A stretch of DNA of 64,000 nucleotides. Origin: Neocallimastix lanati (nom. inval.). Its lineage: Eukaryota; Neocallimastigomycota; Neocallimastigomycetes; Neocallimastigales; Neocallimastigaceae. The DNA lies in NCBI GenBank assembly GCA_016946835.1, contig JACVTC010000074.1, positions 762,001 to 826,000 on the forward strand. Reading direction: 5' to 3'. Under the pieces are notes generated by a model. It was not told the DNA's origin, ran no database searches, and was given only the letters and a program-made list of their open reading frames with translations. The number at the start of each line of letters is the position of its first letter. The first letter of the stretch is position 1. Positions 13,165-27,069 of this stretch are shown here, in pieces. Both the position numbers and the translations under genes were made by a program.

Positions 13165-15982
13165 TTAATCAAATCCACTTATTGTTTTACTAGTACCCTT
13201 AGTGTAGTATGAAGCACTTGCGTCATATCCATCTTCATCTGTACAAAGATGGATAAATTCAATGAGCGTACCATTCTTCTTACATACACCAGTAGTTTCA
13301 GTAGTGGCTTGCTGTTTGGTGAAAATTTTATAATTTTCATCGGTGTACTTGTATAAAGCAGTATCCGCTAAAAAATTAGTAATAGATTTAATTTAAACGT
13401 TAAAGAAGAAAAAAAAGTTAAATAATCAATGTTTTTAAAAATTCATATCAACATAACATTATTTTTTTCTTATTTAATTTTTTTTTTTTAAAAAATATAT
13501 ATAAATTAAAATGTTAATAAAAATAGAAAAATATTATATATACTGGCAGTGGAAAGAAGAATATCATGCTTCTTGACATTAACAATAACGAAAGTAGTCG
13601 AACCCGATCCTAAATCGAAGATATTTGAAGCATTGGCCACACTCATAAAGTATGGAGTATCGGTTGTGACTAAATTGTCTAATTTTAGAGAAATACCTGT
13701 GGCTTCTGAGGCATCAAGGCAAATACTATAACTTGTACCTTGGTCATCTGTGAATAATTCACCATCTTTGGCAACCTGACCATCAGCTCCTGAACCACAA
13801 CTAGTTTTCGAGACAGCTATGGTTTGACAACTTTCACTACTACATTGAATAAATGGAGCGGTATGTTCCTTAATGCTTGAATCGAAAGCAGCATTCCATA
13901 AGTAACCAACTTGAGTAGGGGTTTCGATTTTATCACATGTACCCCCGGTACATGAATAGAGATCGCCAGGACCAGCGGTAGTAAAAACACCATCAGTGGT
14001 GGTATGAATGTAGAATCCGTTTGTATTACCTACGACCATTTAAAATTATATTTCATATTAATATGACTCATACGAATTTATGTAGAAACTTTATTGTATT
14101 CTTTATTTAAATTTCCTTCGAATAATAAATGATGAATTAAAATTTAAAATAAAAAAAAATGGGTTACTTACAACCAGTTGAGGTAAGTTTAGATGGATCA
14201 CATGAGGAACCACTAGCTTCAGTACCACTGTCTCCTCTTGGACCTAATATTTAGAACATTAATGAAAAAAAAATAATAATAATAATCGATTAAAAACCAC
14301 ACAGGATCTACTTTCGTAAAATATCAAATGTTTCACATTTTCAAAATATATTTTATTTTATAGATTATAACTTCATCTTATATTCAATATTTCTATCTTT
14401 ATTCTCTAAATTAAATTTTTATTATTTATCTATCTTATTGTATATCTATGATGAATAATATATAAAAAAAATAATTAAATAAAAAAAAAAAAAAAAAAAA
14501 TAGATGTATTAACTTACAAGCATTGGTTTGTTCGTCACAAATACCCTTAGTACAAGTATAATATTTGTCACAATCTGTACCCTCACATAAATTGGTTAAT
14601 CTATCAGTTAATTTCAAATTGTCACTATCATTACATTCATAGACAACTATATTTTAATTTTTAAAGTTAATTTTTTTTTAAAAAAATTAAAAAAAAAAAA
14701 AAAAAAAAAAAACAGGTTAGTTTCGAAGATGTCATTCTATCAATCAATTATTTTATTCGATGTCATTAGTGCAAATGATATAGAATAAAATTCGATTTGA
14801 TTTGTAAATTCTTTATCTCTATTTTTATATTTTTAGGTATTTTTTTTTTTCTAATTCTATAATTTGTAATATTTACTCTACCATAATTTTTATTGAAACT
14901 TACCGTTGTAAACACTATCGAAAACGATGGCTCTTTGAGTGGTCTTGATAGCAATACCCGAGAGTGTTAAATCGCTAGTATTTAAGTCATTAAATGGACT
15001 TCCAGAGGCAAGGGCATCTGTCCCTAAAAAGTAGTCTCCTGAAGTAGTTGTGGCTTGGAGTTCTAATTCTTTACCGGTAGCCAAACATACCACTTTACCT
15101 GTGGAAGTAGTAACAAGACTTCCTATATTACTAATGTCCGAAGAATTACAAGAAACCTCGTCTGAAGATACCCCATAGGTTTCAGAACTAGTACTTGTGA
15201 TCTTAAAAGTGTCTGAATTTCCTACTTTAACATAACCGGCAGAAATAGCACATTTTTTATCTTTATCACAGACATAGACCGATAATTTACCGTCATTGCC
15301 AGAAGTGACCGAAGCATCATTATCTGTTAAATCAATTTTTTTGACATTGCTTTCAGCGGTGATCACTTCAAAAACATGAACACCTTCCTCTAATATAACG
15401 GAATTACAAGAACTTCCCATACCGTAAATTTTATTTTCTGCTGTAATACAATAATGAGTAAATTCAGTACAAGCATCTGTTTGACCATCAACTGGTGTAC
15501 AAGTGGTGGTAAGTGCTATTTAATAAAATTGAAATTTAAATATAATATTATATATATTAATACGAGAACTAAAAGGAGAACTAATTAAATTTAATTAAAC
15601 ATAGTTATTTTGTTTTCATAAATAAAAATTTACCATTATCAGCTTTAACTAAGCTAGTAGTAGCAGCGAATAAAAATCCAATAAGACTAGTTCAATTAAA
15701 ATAAAAAAGTAAAATATATACATATTTTAAAAAAATTTTTTTAATGTCGAAAGATAATGGTTATTTTATGATATAAAATAAAAAATAAATAATATATGAT
15801 TAATTAAATAGAAAAAAAATAGTAGTAAATGGTTTATTTAAGTATTAAGATCCAAAACTAGTCAGTAAAATAAAGTTGATTACATTTATTTAATTTATAT
15901 AAATAGAACTTCTATTTCATATGAGATACTTTCTGTATTATATAATATTTATAGTTTACCTTAATATCTTCTTTCTGAACAT
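13165..15982 (-). CDS. Gene 5: secreted Cys-rich modular protein, 525 aa, 7 exons
   Basis: Exons (minus): 15960-15982, 15634-15686, 14904-15515, 14518-14646, 14172-14243, 13544-14029, 13165-13367; 1578 nt ending at TAA. Residues 1-25 are the signal peptide (MFRKKILSLIGFLFAATTS ...). Residues 26-229 are a long module A (ALTTTCTPVDGQTDACTE, HYCITAENKIYGMGSSCN, YVCDKDKKCAISAGYVKVG). Residues 230-272 are the Cys exon (LTDRLTNLCEGTDCDKYY, CTKGICDEQTNAC). Residues 273-296 are a linker (CPRGDSGTEASGSSCDPS). Residues 297-458 are module B (NGFYIHTT, LYSCTGGTCDKI, GYLWNAAFD, PFIQCSSESC, ICLDAS). Residues 459-525 are the tail (LYKYTDENYKIFTKQ, SYYTKGTSKTISGFD). Intron 1 is 273 nt, the longest first intron in the family. 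No membrane segment beyond the signal peptide. Function unknown. Confidence 0.88.
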
Positions 15983-16179
15983 GTTAGCTTTAATTATTTT
16001 TTTTTTTAAAGAAAAAGTGTAATAGAAATTTGGAAGTTTTTCTTTTATTACTGAATAGATATTTACAATATAAAGCAAGTAAAAATATTTTTTTACTCTA
16101 TTTTATGTATTTTTTTTAATAAAATAAATTATTATAGGAATAATTATTATTTTATTATTTTTTGGACTATTGAATTTTT

Positions 16180-16222
16180 GAAATTTCAAGCGAAATTTAT
16201 ATTTTTTTATAAATTAAAGTTC
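16180..16222 (-). promoter_or_regulatory. Family upstream element, gene 5
   Basis: Conserved upstream block 198 bp before the ATG (ATATAAATTTCGCTTGAAAT in gene orientation). Confidence 0.6.
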
Positions 16223-16965
16223 TTAATGTGATCCAAATTAGTTAATATGAGCGGTTATCCTTAAAAATTCATATAGTTATTGGTTATGATTTTGGACAAG
16301 AAAACAATTAAAATAGTCCTTTCACTTATATATTAATAATAATAGATACCATTAATTATTCACTACTTCCAATATCCAATATATAAATAAATATATCAAT
16401 TGATTATAAAAAAAATGAATTGATATAATAATACTAAAATTAATATCATACTGATAAGATAAATTTTTAATTTTAAAAAAATTTTTAATTAAATTTCAAT
16501 AAGACTTTCAATTCAACATTTCAATATTTTAATATTTTAAAATTCAATTTAAAGAATTCGACATTTATATTGAAATTTAAATATTTAATACGTTTTTAAG
16601 AAAAAAAAATTATAAATAAATTATAATAATAAATATATAATTAAATAATAATAGTACTTATTATTAATTTAATTCCTAAATAAAAAGTATAATGTCAATT
16701 GTACTTTTCTTAATAAAATTTTATTGTAAATTAATATTAAAACTATAAATTATATTTAATAATAAATAATATAACTAATAATAATAAATAATTAATAATA
16801 ATAAATAAAATAACTAATAATAATTATAATAATAATAGTAAATAGTAACGAAGTTAAAAATACTTTAAATTCATTAATTTAGTATAATTTTTTTCTATTC
16901 CATTAATAAAATTTAGTTTTTTTTTTTTTTTTTTTTTTTTATTATTATTATTATTATATTATCAT

Positions 16966-17062
16966 TATTTTGATTGTTTTAAAGGGTTATTTTTTTATTA
17001 TTATTTTGATTGTTTTAAAGGGTTATTTTTTTATTATTATTTTGATTGTTTTAAAGGGTTAT
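16966..17062. repeat. 36-bp minisatellite, three copies
   Basis: AAAGGGTTAT recurs at 16981, 17017 and 17053, an exact 36-bp period, with the unit containing TTTGATTGTTTTAAAGGG. Confidence 0.85.
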
Positions 17063-17639
17063 CTTTTTTATAATTTTTTTTTTTTTTCTTTTTAGTATAA
17101 AGAAATTAGTTATTATTATTGTTACTATTTTATAATGAATGTTAATATTCATGAATGTATCATAAATTTTTTTATTTTTAATTTTATTTTTACTATTAAA
17201 TAGCCTTGTTTGTCTTGTGTTCAACAAAAGTAAATCATTAAAAAGGTTCCATTTATGACATTCTTTCATTTGGAAATAAAAAAAATAGCAATTATAAAAG
17301 AAAAACAATTATAAAAATAAATATATAAATAAATCAATAAAATTAATAATATTTTAATGAATATATAATTAAATATTTAATAAATTTATAATGAATAATA
17401 CTAATATATTAACTTAATATCATAATTAAATAAATAAATAATTTCAATAATATATAAATGCATAATTAATAATTTAAATAATTTATAATTTGTATTCAAT
17501 ATTAAATAATATATAAATAAATAATTTATTATAAATAGTATTATATATTAAATAATTTTTGATTATTATTGTTATTAATAATTTTTAATAATATATTAAT
17601 TTAATAATTATTATTTATTATATATTAATTATATATCAT

Positions 17640-17882
17640 ATTATTATATTTATTATTTATTATTTATTATTTATTATTTATTATTTATTATTTATTATTT
17701 ATTATTTATTATTTATTATTTATTATTTATTAATAAATACTCTTTTTATTATTATTTATTATTTATTATTTATTATTTATTCAATTATTTATTATTTATT
17801 ATTTATTAATAAATACTCTTTTTATTATTATTTATTATTTATTATTTATTATTTATTCAATTATTTATTATTTATTATTTAT
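17640..17882. repeat. TTTATTA heptamer arrays
   Basis: Two blocks of TTTATTA repeats (about 17640-17735 and 17753-17882). The boundary string AATAAATACTCTTTTTATTA occurs twice, so the block was itself duplicated. Confidence 0.8.
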
Positions 17883-18410
17883 TATTCAATTATTTATTAT
17901 TATTTGTTTATTTATTATTCAATTTATATTAAATAACTAAAAGTAATAAATATATATATATATAAATATATTAAAATATGAACTTTTACTTTTTACTATT
18001 AGAAAACAATTAATAAATGTGTGATAAGGATTTTTTTTTTTTTTTTTAATTGAAAGTTTTGTAATAAATATATAAAAATAACATTTCATTCCTTAAAGTC
18101 ATTAATAAAAAAATAAAGTAAATAAAAACGTAATATAAAAAAAAACAATACAAAATAACAAAAGGGAATTAATTATAATATTAAATGTATATAAAATAAT
18201 TCATTCCTTCTATATTTTTTTTATATTCTATAAGAAAATCTTTTTTTTTTTTAAATATATAAATTTATTTAAATTATTTTATAATTAATCATTACAATAT
18301 ACAATTTAAAACAGAAAAGAAAAGAAATGTATTCTTTTACTTTTTTAATTTTAATTGAATTTCATGATATCATATTTCATTTTATGATGATTTCATACTT
18401 TTTTTTCCCC

Positions 18411-18656
18411 TTAAACATTTGGCCATTCATGACTTTGCTTTAACTTGTAATAGTAATTTTCAGCACTTTGATAATCGGAACATTGATTTAATTCAAATTC
18501 ATTTATAGTTTTTGAAGCATCGCAAATATTACTTTTATTACTACTTCTGTTATAAATCTTGTAAGTGTTGTCAGTGTATTTGTATCTACTGTCTTCATCA
18601 TCTAATAATATAAATAGAATTAAAACATTAATTGGAATAATGAACAAATATTGTTA

Positions 18657-18700
<44 letters not shown>

Positions 18701-21007
18701 GAAAAGAAATAATTAAAATAAAATTAGATATAAATACACTATGAATATTTAACAATATTTAAAATATATATATCTATTTTTTTTTTTTTTTTTATTTTGA
18801 TCATTAAATTTGACTTGAAATTATTTAATTCAATTATTGATTAATTCTATGAAATTTTAACTACAATATATTATATAAATAACCAATTATTTTTATTTTA
18901 TTTTTTTTTTTACCTTTTCCATGTAGTTGTACTGAAGTAGCAGTGACATCTACAATGACAAAGGTATATCCACTACTATCACTTGAACGATCGCCAAAAA
19001 TATTTGAAACTTTGGTATCAACAAAATAGGAACCGGCAGCACTTAAAGGTGCGCTAACAATAGCATTACTATTATCGGCTTTAGTCATTTGAAGACAAAT
19101 TGAAAGGGTAGAGCTATTAAGATTAATTAATTGACCAGCGGCTTCACATGCAGTTTTATCGGGAGCATTGTAACCTTCACAATTACTACCATCACATTTA
19201 ATAAAACTATATTTATATTCGGAAGCAGAAACGTCATCCGCGTTTGGTATGTAACCAGTTGGGATCGTAAATCCGTCATTGCTACACTCAACGCCAGAAC
19301 TTTCAACACATTTATATAAGGTAATAGTTGCTCCACTAGAATTTTGAGTAGTAATTAAGGCATTACTACCATCAACAATGTAGAAACCTCCATCCATACC
19401 TAAAGTTGAAGAAGAAAAATATATAATTATTATTGGTGAGAATGATTCCTTACGGTAATTCAAAAATTATTACAGAATATAGATAATAGTTTCTTACATT
19501 TCGAAGGATTACTGACTGGATTACAGTTATCATCAGGGGTAACAGTGGCTGGACCTACCCATGAAGAATAATAAAAATTAATTGAATAAATAGATATTAG
19601 AAAGTGAAAAAAAGATCAAAAAATTGGAATTGATCTCAACTAACTCATAATATCATTTTTTTTATTATTTTTTATAAGTTTTATAATATTAATTTAAAAA
19701 AATTTTTTTAATAAAAAAAAGGATGAAAATACTCACAATTAGAACTGGATTCGGTACACCTACCCGAAGCACAAGTGTAGTAGTCACAATCCGTACTGGA
19801 ACATATATTTTCAAATCGGGTTTCAAGCTTGTTTTGGTCATTGGCACAATAGATTTCAGAGTCTTACGAGTAATATTATATAAATATTATATTATTTATT
19901 TCAGAATATGATTTCAGATAGTTATGAAAAGTATTATTCTTCGAAAACAAAACAAAACTATAAGAAAAAAAAAAAAAAAAACTTACTTGTAGTGTACGCC
20001 TCATTATAAATAATATAGTTACTACCAATGGTAATTACCGTATTATCTTGTCCTTCGGTAGTAGTAAGTCTACTTGCAGGAAGAGTACTTCCTTCTCCGA
20101 GTTTGGTTCCTACCATAAGATAATCTCCCTCATTATCACTACTAACCGTTACGCTCTTTTCATTGGTACCATCAAGACAGAATTCAATAGTGTCGGTAGT
20201 ACCCGACTTTTTAATAATGACACCAACACCTGCTGTATTACAGACAGTTGTTGAATCAAAAGTTAATTTTGCACTGTCTCCTTCCGATCCAACGGAATAT
20301 TGATTCGAGGCATCAAAGACATAACCAAACTGTTGAGTACATTCTCCGCTAGTACAACTAAAGATAGTCAATTTTCCTTCAGCAGAAGTTATAGTGTCAC
20401 TTTGTTTAGTTATTGTAGAAGTGGGATTTGAAGGATCACTATTATTGTCAACAACTCCAATGACACTGAGAGCGTCGTCAGTTAAACTGAACTCTTGTAA
20501 ACAGGTTCCAGTGGCTCCAGAGGCAAAACCATAGATTTTAAGACCATCAATACATAAATAAGTAATTGAGGTTCCGGAATTATTATTACATCCTGTTTTT
20601 GTTTCTGATGTACAAGAAGAAATTGCTTTATTTCAAAATAATAATAAAAAATATCACAAGTTAAAATAGTAGAAATAAGTAAATGATTGGCTCATTAATA
20701 AATATTCTTTCAAGTCCTACATAATAATAGTTATTTATAAAAAAATAAAAAAAAAAAATATACTATCTGTTTAGTAGATGAAAATACGTACTTCCAAAGG
20801 CATGGACACTCTGGTTACCAAGGAATAATAATAAGGCAACAGCACTGTCATAAAATTAGGATTGAAGATAGAAATAATTAGTATTTTCTTAACAATTTTC
20901 AAAATTAATATATAGAAATAATAATAATAATTTTTTTTCTTTTAAATTAATAATTTTAGTTAGCAATGTCCCATTGAAAATTACCTTAAAAGTTTCTTAG
21001 CGAACAT
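18411..21007 (-). CDS. Gene 6: secreted Cys-rich modular protein, 524 aa, 7 exons
   Basis: Exons (minus): 20985-21007, 20792-20844, 19987-20625, 19737-19862, 19498-19554, 18914-19399, 18411-18601; 1575 nt ending at TAA. Residues 1-25 are the signal peptide (MFAKKLLSAVALLLFLGN ... VHAFG). Residues 26-238 are module A (SSCTSETKTGCNNNSG, YLCIDGLKIYGFASGATGTC, IFSCTSGECTQQFGYVFDA). Residues 239-280 are the Cys exon (EIYCANDQNKLETRFENIC, TDCDYYTCASGRC). Residues 281-299 are a linker (CPATVTPDDNCNPVSNP). Residues 300-461 are module B (GGFYIVDG, LYKCVESSGVECS, GYIPNADD, SFIKCDGSNCEGY, ICLQ). Residues 462-524 are the tail (SRYKYTDNTYKIYNR, INEFELNQC, NYYYK, HEWPNV). The tail is closest to gene 7 (EFKINKC ... 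HTWPSA), and both genes share a repeated upstream region. Confidence 0.88.
18661..18699. repeat. Long homopolymer in an intron
   Basis: About 39 consecutive A on the plus strand inside the last intron of gene 6 (a T run in the transcript, upstream of the acceptor). Similar long tracts occur in introns of genes 7 and 9. Confidence 0.7.
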
Positions 21008-21061
21008 TTTTGATTCCAAAAGGTAAGTTACCTCTCAAAAAAAAAAAAAAAAAAAAAAAAA

Positions 21062-21590
21062 AGAAAAAGAAAAAGTTGATTATATACAAAAGGTTGAATA
21101 TTTACAAATCAATAGACAATGACTTTTTATTTTTCTGTATATATTGTATTGTTTTGTTTAAATAAAAATAAAAATTATTATTTTTATTATTTTATGTATT
21201 TTAAAAATTTTTTATGCAATTTCAACGAAATTTATATTTTTTGAAAAAATAAACTTTACCATGTTTGAGAGTAACTGTTGAATATTAAACACTATTTTTA
21301 TTATTACTTTACCTCGATATTACTATTAAGAATGAAATAAAAAATTTCAAAATTGTAAAAATTTACTTTTCATTTCAGATATTTGAAAAGTAAATATTCT
21401 AAATGTTCTAATTTCAAAACATTCATTTTCAAATTTCACAAATTAAAATACTTTATTTTAACAATTACTATAATTTAATTTGTAAAATAGAATATTTACA
21501 TGTCATACTATTTAAATTATATTAGTAATATTATTTAATGGAAAAATTAAAACTGAATGCAATTTCAATTTTAATTTTATTTTTAGTAAA
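21062..21590. repeat. Duplicated upstream region, copy at gene 6
   Basis: Nearly identical to 25401-25915 upstream of gene 7: both contain AAAAGTTGATTATATACAAA, GGTTGAATATTTACAAATCA and TTTACCTCGATATTACTATT in order with little length change. It includes the family upstream element. Confidence 0.85.
21216..21258 (-). promoter_or_regulatory. Family upstream element, gene 6
   Basis: Conserved block 209 bp before the ATG (ATATAAATTTCGTTGAAATT in gene orientation), close to consensus. Confidence 0.65.
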
Positions 21591-22898
21591 TAAATAATAC
21601 TTATAAATATTAATTATCTATAAAAAATAAATAATAATATAAATTAATAAAAATTATTGAATAATGTAATATTAGAATAATAGTAAATATTAATGTATAT
21701 AATAATAGTTATTTTAATTATAAATTCTTTAAATATTCCTAAAATAAAAATTTTATTTTTTAGATAATATATTATTATTAATTATTATTATTATTTATTA
21801 ATAATAAATAAATAGCTTATTTTATTTACTAAATTAAAATTTCGAATTTCGACATTCTATTATTCAAATTTTAATATAATAATAAAAGTCTTATTTTTTT
21901 TATCAAAATATTTTTTATTAATATTTTTTACTAAATACGATAATTAATAATATAAGGATATTATTAATTAATGTAAAATTAAATAAATAATAAAGATTAA
22001 TAAATAAATAATTTTAATAATTTATTAATGAATGCTTAAATATATTTTAAATAATTAAAATATTAATATTAAATAAATAAAATATATTAATAATAAATAA
22101 ATTTTATAATAAATAATAAATAATTGAATAATAAATAATAAAAAATAAATATTAAATATTAAATATTAAATATTAAATAATAATTACTAATTAATAAATA
22201 ATAAATAAATAAATAGTTAAATAATGAATAATTGAATAATAAATAATAAATAATAAATAATAAATATTAAATATTAAATATTAAATAATAATAATAATAA
22301 TAATAATAATAATCAGTTTTTAATATTTTATTATTATCAATATTATTAATATTTAACTTTTTATATATTATTATGCTTAAATACTTGAATAAACTCAAAA
22401 ATATTATTATCTATATAATAAAAAAGTGTATATTTAGATTTTCTTAAGCTAATATTAAATGAATATTTTAATTATATTTCAGAGGTATCAAAACTTTTAA
22501 CAATTAATATAAAATATACATATAAAGAAATAATTAACTCTTTAAAAAATAAGAAATAGTTGTGATAATAATAATAATAATAAAATAATTATTAACAAAT
22601 ATTGTACAATTATTATAATAATAAATAAAATGGATAATAAAATTATGTCGTTTAGTTTTGTCAATCATTTTATTTTATGTTATATAAATTATTATTCAAA
22701 TTTACTAATAAAAAATAAAATAATTTTAAAATAAAAAAGATAAATAATTCATTAGAAAAAAAAATTATAGTATCCTAATTTTAAGAAATAATTTACATTT
22801 TGTAGTTTTTTTTTTATCTAAAAAACATTTTTTATTCTCTTATTTTTTCTTATGAATTCTTTATTTTTTTTTGGCAAGTTCATCTAATTTCATAAAAC

Positions 22899-25130
22899 TT
22901 AAGCACTTGGCCAGGTATGATCAGATCCCTTTTTATAGTAGTTAACAGTATCAGTTGCTGGATCAACGTCATCTTCACACTTGTTGATCTTAAATTCAAT
23001 AATTGTGGTTGATGGATCACAAACTCCAGAGTCATTCTTTAAATAAATTAATGAATCAGTGTCAGTGTAGAGGTATCTTTGTGGACTGTTTTCTATTTTT
23101 ATCATCAACATTAAAACCCAATGATTTAAGTTTAATTTATAAGTTAATTTATGATAAAAAATAAAATTGAAAATAAGACGTTAGTTTTTTTTTTTTTATT
23201 TTTTCTTTAAATAAAGCTATATTTTTATATAACAATTTTTATAAATAAATATATACTAATAAAATAGTTTAATTTAATTCTGACATTAGGTAATAGATTA
23301 ATAATTATTTTATATTAACCTTTATCAGCAAGAGTAACCTTATTATCAACAGTATTAATTTTGACGTATTGACTAGCCTTATTACCAAAGATATTTTTAG
23401 TATTGACACTAATAAGATAGCTTTTGGCAGTGGAAGTAGTATTGATACTAACGGCATCTTCAGTATTAGTACCAAGGCAAATCTTATACACTGGACCGGC
23501 AGTAACAATTAAATCACCAGCATTACTAACATCGTTACAGTCATCTTTATCAACGACAACAGCTTTACAAACGTTGCTTTCAGCAGTTTCACATTTAATG
23601 TATTGAACATTGGTGTTAACGGTGTCAACATTTTTGTAGTAACCAATTTTAACATCACCGGCTGTTACTGCTTCACATTCGGTAGAGGATTCACAATAGT
23701 ATAAAGTACCTTCTTCATCATTTTCTTTAGCCAATTTAGCTGAGGATGTACCCTTAAGGTAGTATCCTTGAACACCTTTTACAGTTTAATTATAAAAGTA
23801 TAATGAATTATAAGAGAAATAATTTTTTTTCGAAAAAAAGATATATTTTAATTAATAAATTATTTTTATTCTAAGTTAAAATTTATAATAATCGTAAAAA
23901 AAATTTGTTTAAAAAATATACAATTAGTAGCCGATTCAGACTCCAAAGAACATTCTTCAGCAGGTGCTGAACCTATTAAATTAAAATAAATAAATCAATA
24001 ATTTTAGAAAATAACTCATAGCTATATAATATTAGAAATATAATATGAGGATAAACCTTTTTTTTTTTTAATATATTAATGAATTAACAATCATTTCTAC
24101 TTACAAGTTTCATGTGATTCATCAATCAAATCACAAATATGATCCTTACACTCGTAGTATTTGTTACAATCATTATTGGAGCAGAAATTGGCAAATCTTC
24201 CAGTTAAAAGGTTTGTGGCAGTAGTGACACAATATTCATCATCTATTCATTCATTAATTCAAAAAAAAAATATAAATATATATATAATATATTATAAATT
24301 CAAGAAATGAAAATAAGTAAGTGATGGGACAAAATAATAAGTCAGAAAATAATAAACTACTTCAGAAAAGTAATATTTTATTTCATTGAATTTCAATATT
24401 TTACCTCCAATAAGATTATCATAGGCAAAGATTTGAGTGCCGGTTTTAATGACAATTTGCTTATCCGTATCTGATTCACCTCCAGTGAAAGCATTATCAG
24501 CAACATTATTCATGATATATTGGTTTCCATCAGCACTGGCCGGAGTAATACTCTCTCCAAGGCATAGGGTATCACCAGCAATCATACCAATTTTATCAGA
24601 AGGATTTGTTGTACAATCATTACTATTATCTTTATGAGTCGCTGTTATTTCTGCAGCACCCGTAGTAGCATCAACAGTATAGTATGCATCATTGTCCTTA
24701 AAAATACCATTTGTTTTTGCACATGTAGTACCATCACAATTGTAAATAAATAATTCGGAGAGAGTTGCACTGCTAATATCATTCGCTAAATTAACAATGG
24801 TGCCTGTATTATCATTGAATACGTAGACTCCATCTAAAGCCTTTTTACATGTAGGATTTGTAGAATCATTGATACCAACAATTAAATCATCTAATTTACA
24901 ATGCGCTTTAACATCACAATCACCAGTGAAGTCAGCAATTTTTGCATATTCTTCGTTTGTACTACAATTAGCCCATTCTAATTATTATATTCAAAAAAAA
25001 AAAATTTAAATTTTAATACAATTAGTAAATTACATTAATAATAATAGTAATTATTCTAATATTTAGTTGTGTGAAGTACCTGCAATCACTGAAGAAATTT
25101 GACTACCAAAGAATACTAAAGCAACAATAC

Positions 25131-25179
<49 letters not shown>

Positions 25180-25364
25180 TAAAAAATTAAATTATTTTAT
25201 AAAAAAATAATAATTGTTTTATGAACAGTGTATATAATAATTATTGATTTAAATTAAATTAATGTATTCTTAATATTTATATTATAATATTTTATTTAAT
25301 TTAATTAATAATAGTTTTATTCGTTTATCTTTCAAAAATACCTTAAAAGATTCTTAGATAACAT
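22899..25364 (-). CDS. Gene 7: secreted Cys-rich modular protein, 494 aa, 7 exons
   Basis: Exons (minus): 25342-25364, 25080-25129, 24405-24977, 24105-24242, 23922-23972, 23320-23775, 22899-23092; 1485 nt ending at TAA. Residues 1-24 are the signal peptide (MLSKNLLSIVALVFFGSQ ...). Residues 25-215 are module A (EWANCSTNEEYAKIADFTG, AHCKLDDLIVG, LFIYNCDGTTCAKTNGIF). Residues 216-261 are the Cys exon (YCVTTATNLLTGRFANFC, NDCNKYYECKDHIC). Residues 262-278 are a linker (CSAPAEECSLESES). Residues 279-430 are module B (QGYYLKGT, LYYCESSTECEAV, IGYYKNVDTV, VQYIKCETAESNVC, ICLGTN). Residues 431-494 are the tail (QRYLYTDTDSLIYLKN, IIEFKINKC, NYYKKGSDHTWPSA). The donor of the last intron is GTTAAT, weaker than the family GTAAG/GTAAA. 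Tail and upstream region pair it with gene 6. Confidence 0.87.
25139..25177. repeat. Long homopolymer in intron 1 of gene 7
   Basis: About 39 A on the plus strand just upstream (in gene sense) of the exon 2 acceptor, acting as an extreme polypyrimidine tract on the coding strand. Confidence 0.7.
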
Positions 25365-25400
25365 TTTTGGTTCCAAAAGATCGTTTACAAAAAAAAAAAA

Positions 25401-25915
25401 AAAGAAAAAGTTGATTATATACAAAAGGTTGAATATTTACAAATCAATAGACAATGACTTTTTATTTTTCTGTATATATTGGATTGTTTTGTTTAAATAA
25501 AAATAAAAATTATTATTTTTATTATTTTATGAGTTTTAAAATTTTTTTTTAGGCAATTTCAACGAAATTTATATTTTTTGAAAAAATAAACTTTACCATG
25601 TTTGAGAGTGACTTTTGAATATTAAACACCATTTTTATTATTACTTTACCTCGATATTACTATTAAGAATGAAATAAAAAAATTTCAAAATTAAAATAAT
25701 TTACTTTTCATTTCAGTAATTTTAAAAGTAAATGTTCTAAATGATCGAATTTCAAAACAGTCATTTTAAAATTTCAACAATTAAAATGCTATATTTTAGC
25801 AATTACTATAATTTAATTTATAAAATAGAAATGTTACATATAATACTATTTAAATTAAATTAGTTTCATTATTTAATTGAAAAATTAATATTAAATGCAA
25901 TTTCAATTTTAATCA
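25401..25915. repeat. Duplicated upstream region, copy at gene 7
   Basis: Partner of 21062-21590 upstream of gene 6. The match ends near the AT simple repeats at both loci. Confidence 0.85.
25553..25595 (-). promoter_or_regulatory. Family upstream element, gene 7
   Basis: Conserved block 189 bp before the ATG, identical in its core to the gene 6 copy. Confidence 0.65.
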
Positions 25916-25997
25916 AAAATAATATATAATATTTAATAATATTTAATAATATTTAATAATATTTAAATGATTAATAATAATAATAATAATAATAATA

Positions 25998-26036
<39 letters not shown>

Positions 26037-27069
26037 GTTGTTATTATTTCTATTTTAATTATAATTATAAATTTTATTATTAATTATAATTATATATTAT
26101 TAATTATTATTTATTATTACCAAATTATTATTATAAAATCACCATATTTCAAGATAGTGTTATTCTAACCTATAGAATTATTTAAATAATTAATTTTTAT
26201 AATAGATAATATTTAATAATAATTAATAACTATAATATAAAATAATAATGATAATGAATAATGAATAATAAATATAAATACTAATATTATCATTAAATCA
26301 AGGAAATAAACAGAATTGAACCAGTGACCTAATAATAAAGAATATAAAACATCTTTACTTAAACATAATTATAATATTATCTTAATATTGTGTGTCTCTT
26401 AATTGTGTGTTTATTAACAATAATAAAAAAAATAATATCAATAATAAAAAAATAAAAAAATAACATTATTATATATTTATAATATAAATAATAATTAGTA
26501 ATAAATATTGTTATTGTTAAAGATATACCTAAATATGTATATATATGTTATATTACTTAAAATTTATTATAATTATATTAAATATTATTATAAAATCATT
26601 TTCTTGTATAAATATTATTTTTAGCAAGTAAAATGCATTTTGAAAATATCTATAAAGATTAAATAAACATTTTACTTTCTTTTTAAAAATAAATAATAAT
26701 CTAAATATAATCTGAATATTACGAAAAAGTATTAAAAAGAGAAGAGATTTCTTCATTCTTCATTATTTAATTTAAATAGAAAACATAGAAGCACCATATG
26801 ATATATTCCATATTAATTTAAATATTAAATATAAAATAATTTATTTTTATTGCTATAAAATTTTATTAATTAAATGGTTTACATATGGAATTTGAAATTG
26901 ATATTATACACTTGTCAAAGTTTATATCTTTTAATATATACAAATTTCAATTTTTTAACACTCAATTATAAAAATATTTCTTTATTTTTTTTCCAGTATG
27001 ATAATTATTTAATTAATGCTCCTTATATTTTTTTTTCTTTGATTCTAATAAAATAAAAAAATTAGTCTA

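Larger units (their letters stand above)
15983..18410. other. Intergenic with minisatellites, gene 6 to gene 5
   Basis: No gene seen; an open frame at 17051-17308 is low-complexity and has no family motif. Holds the 36-bp and 7-bp tandem repeats listed separately. Confidence 0.6.
21008..22898. other. Intergenic, gene 7 to gene 6
   Basis: No gene seen. Beyond the duplicated upstream block it is AT-only, with AAT, ATTAA and TAAATAA simple repeats between about 22060 and 22312. Confidence 0.6.
25365..27069. other. Intergenic, gene 8 to gene 7
   Basis: No gene supported; open frames at 26553-26756 and 26874-27056 are AT-driven and match no family motif. Contains AAT/ATT repeats (about 25975-26040) and a tRNA T-arm-like relic near 26303-26345 (GAATTGAACCAGTGACC). 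Confidence 0.6.
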
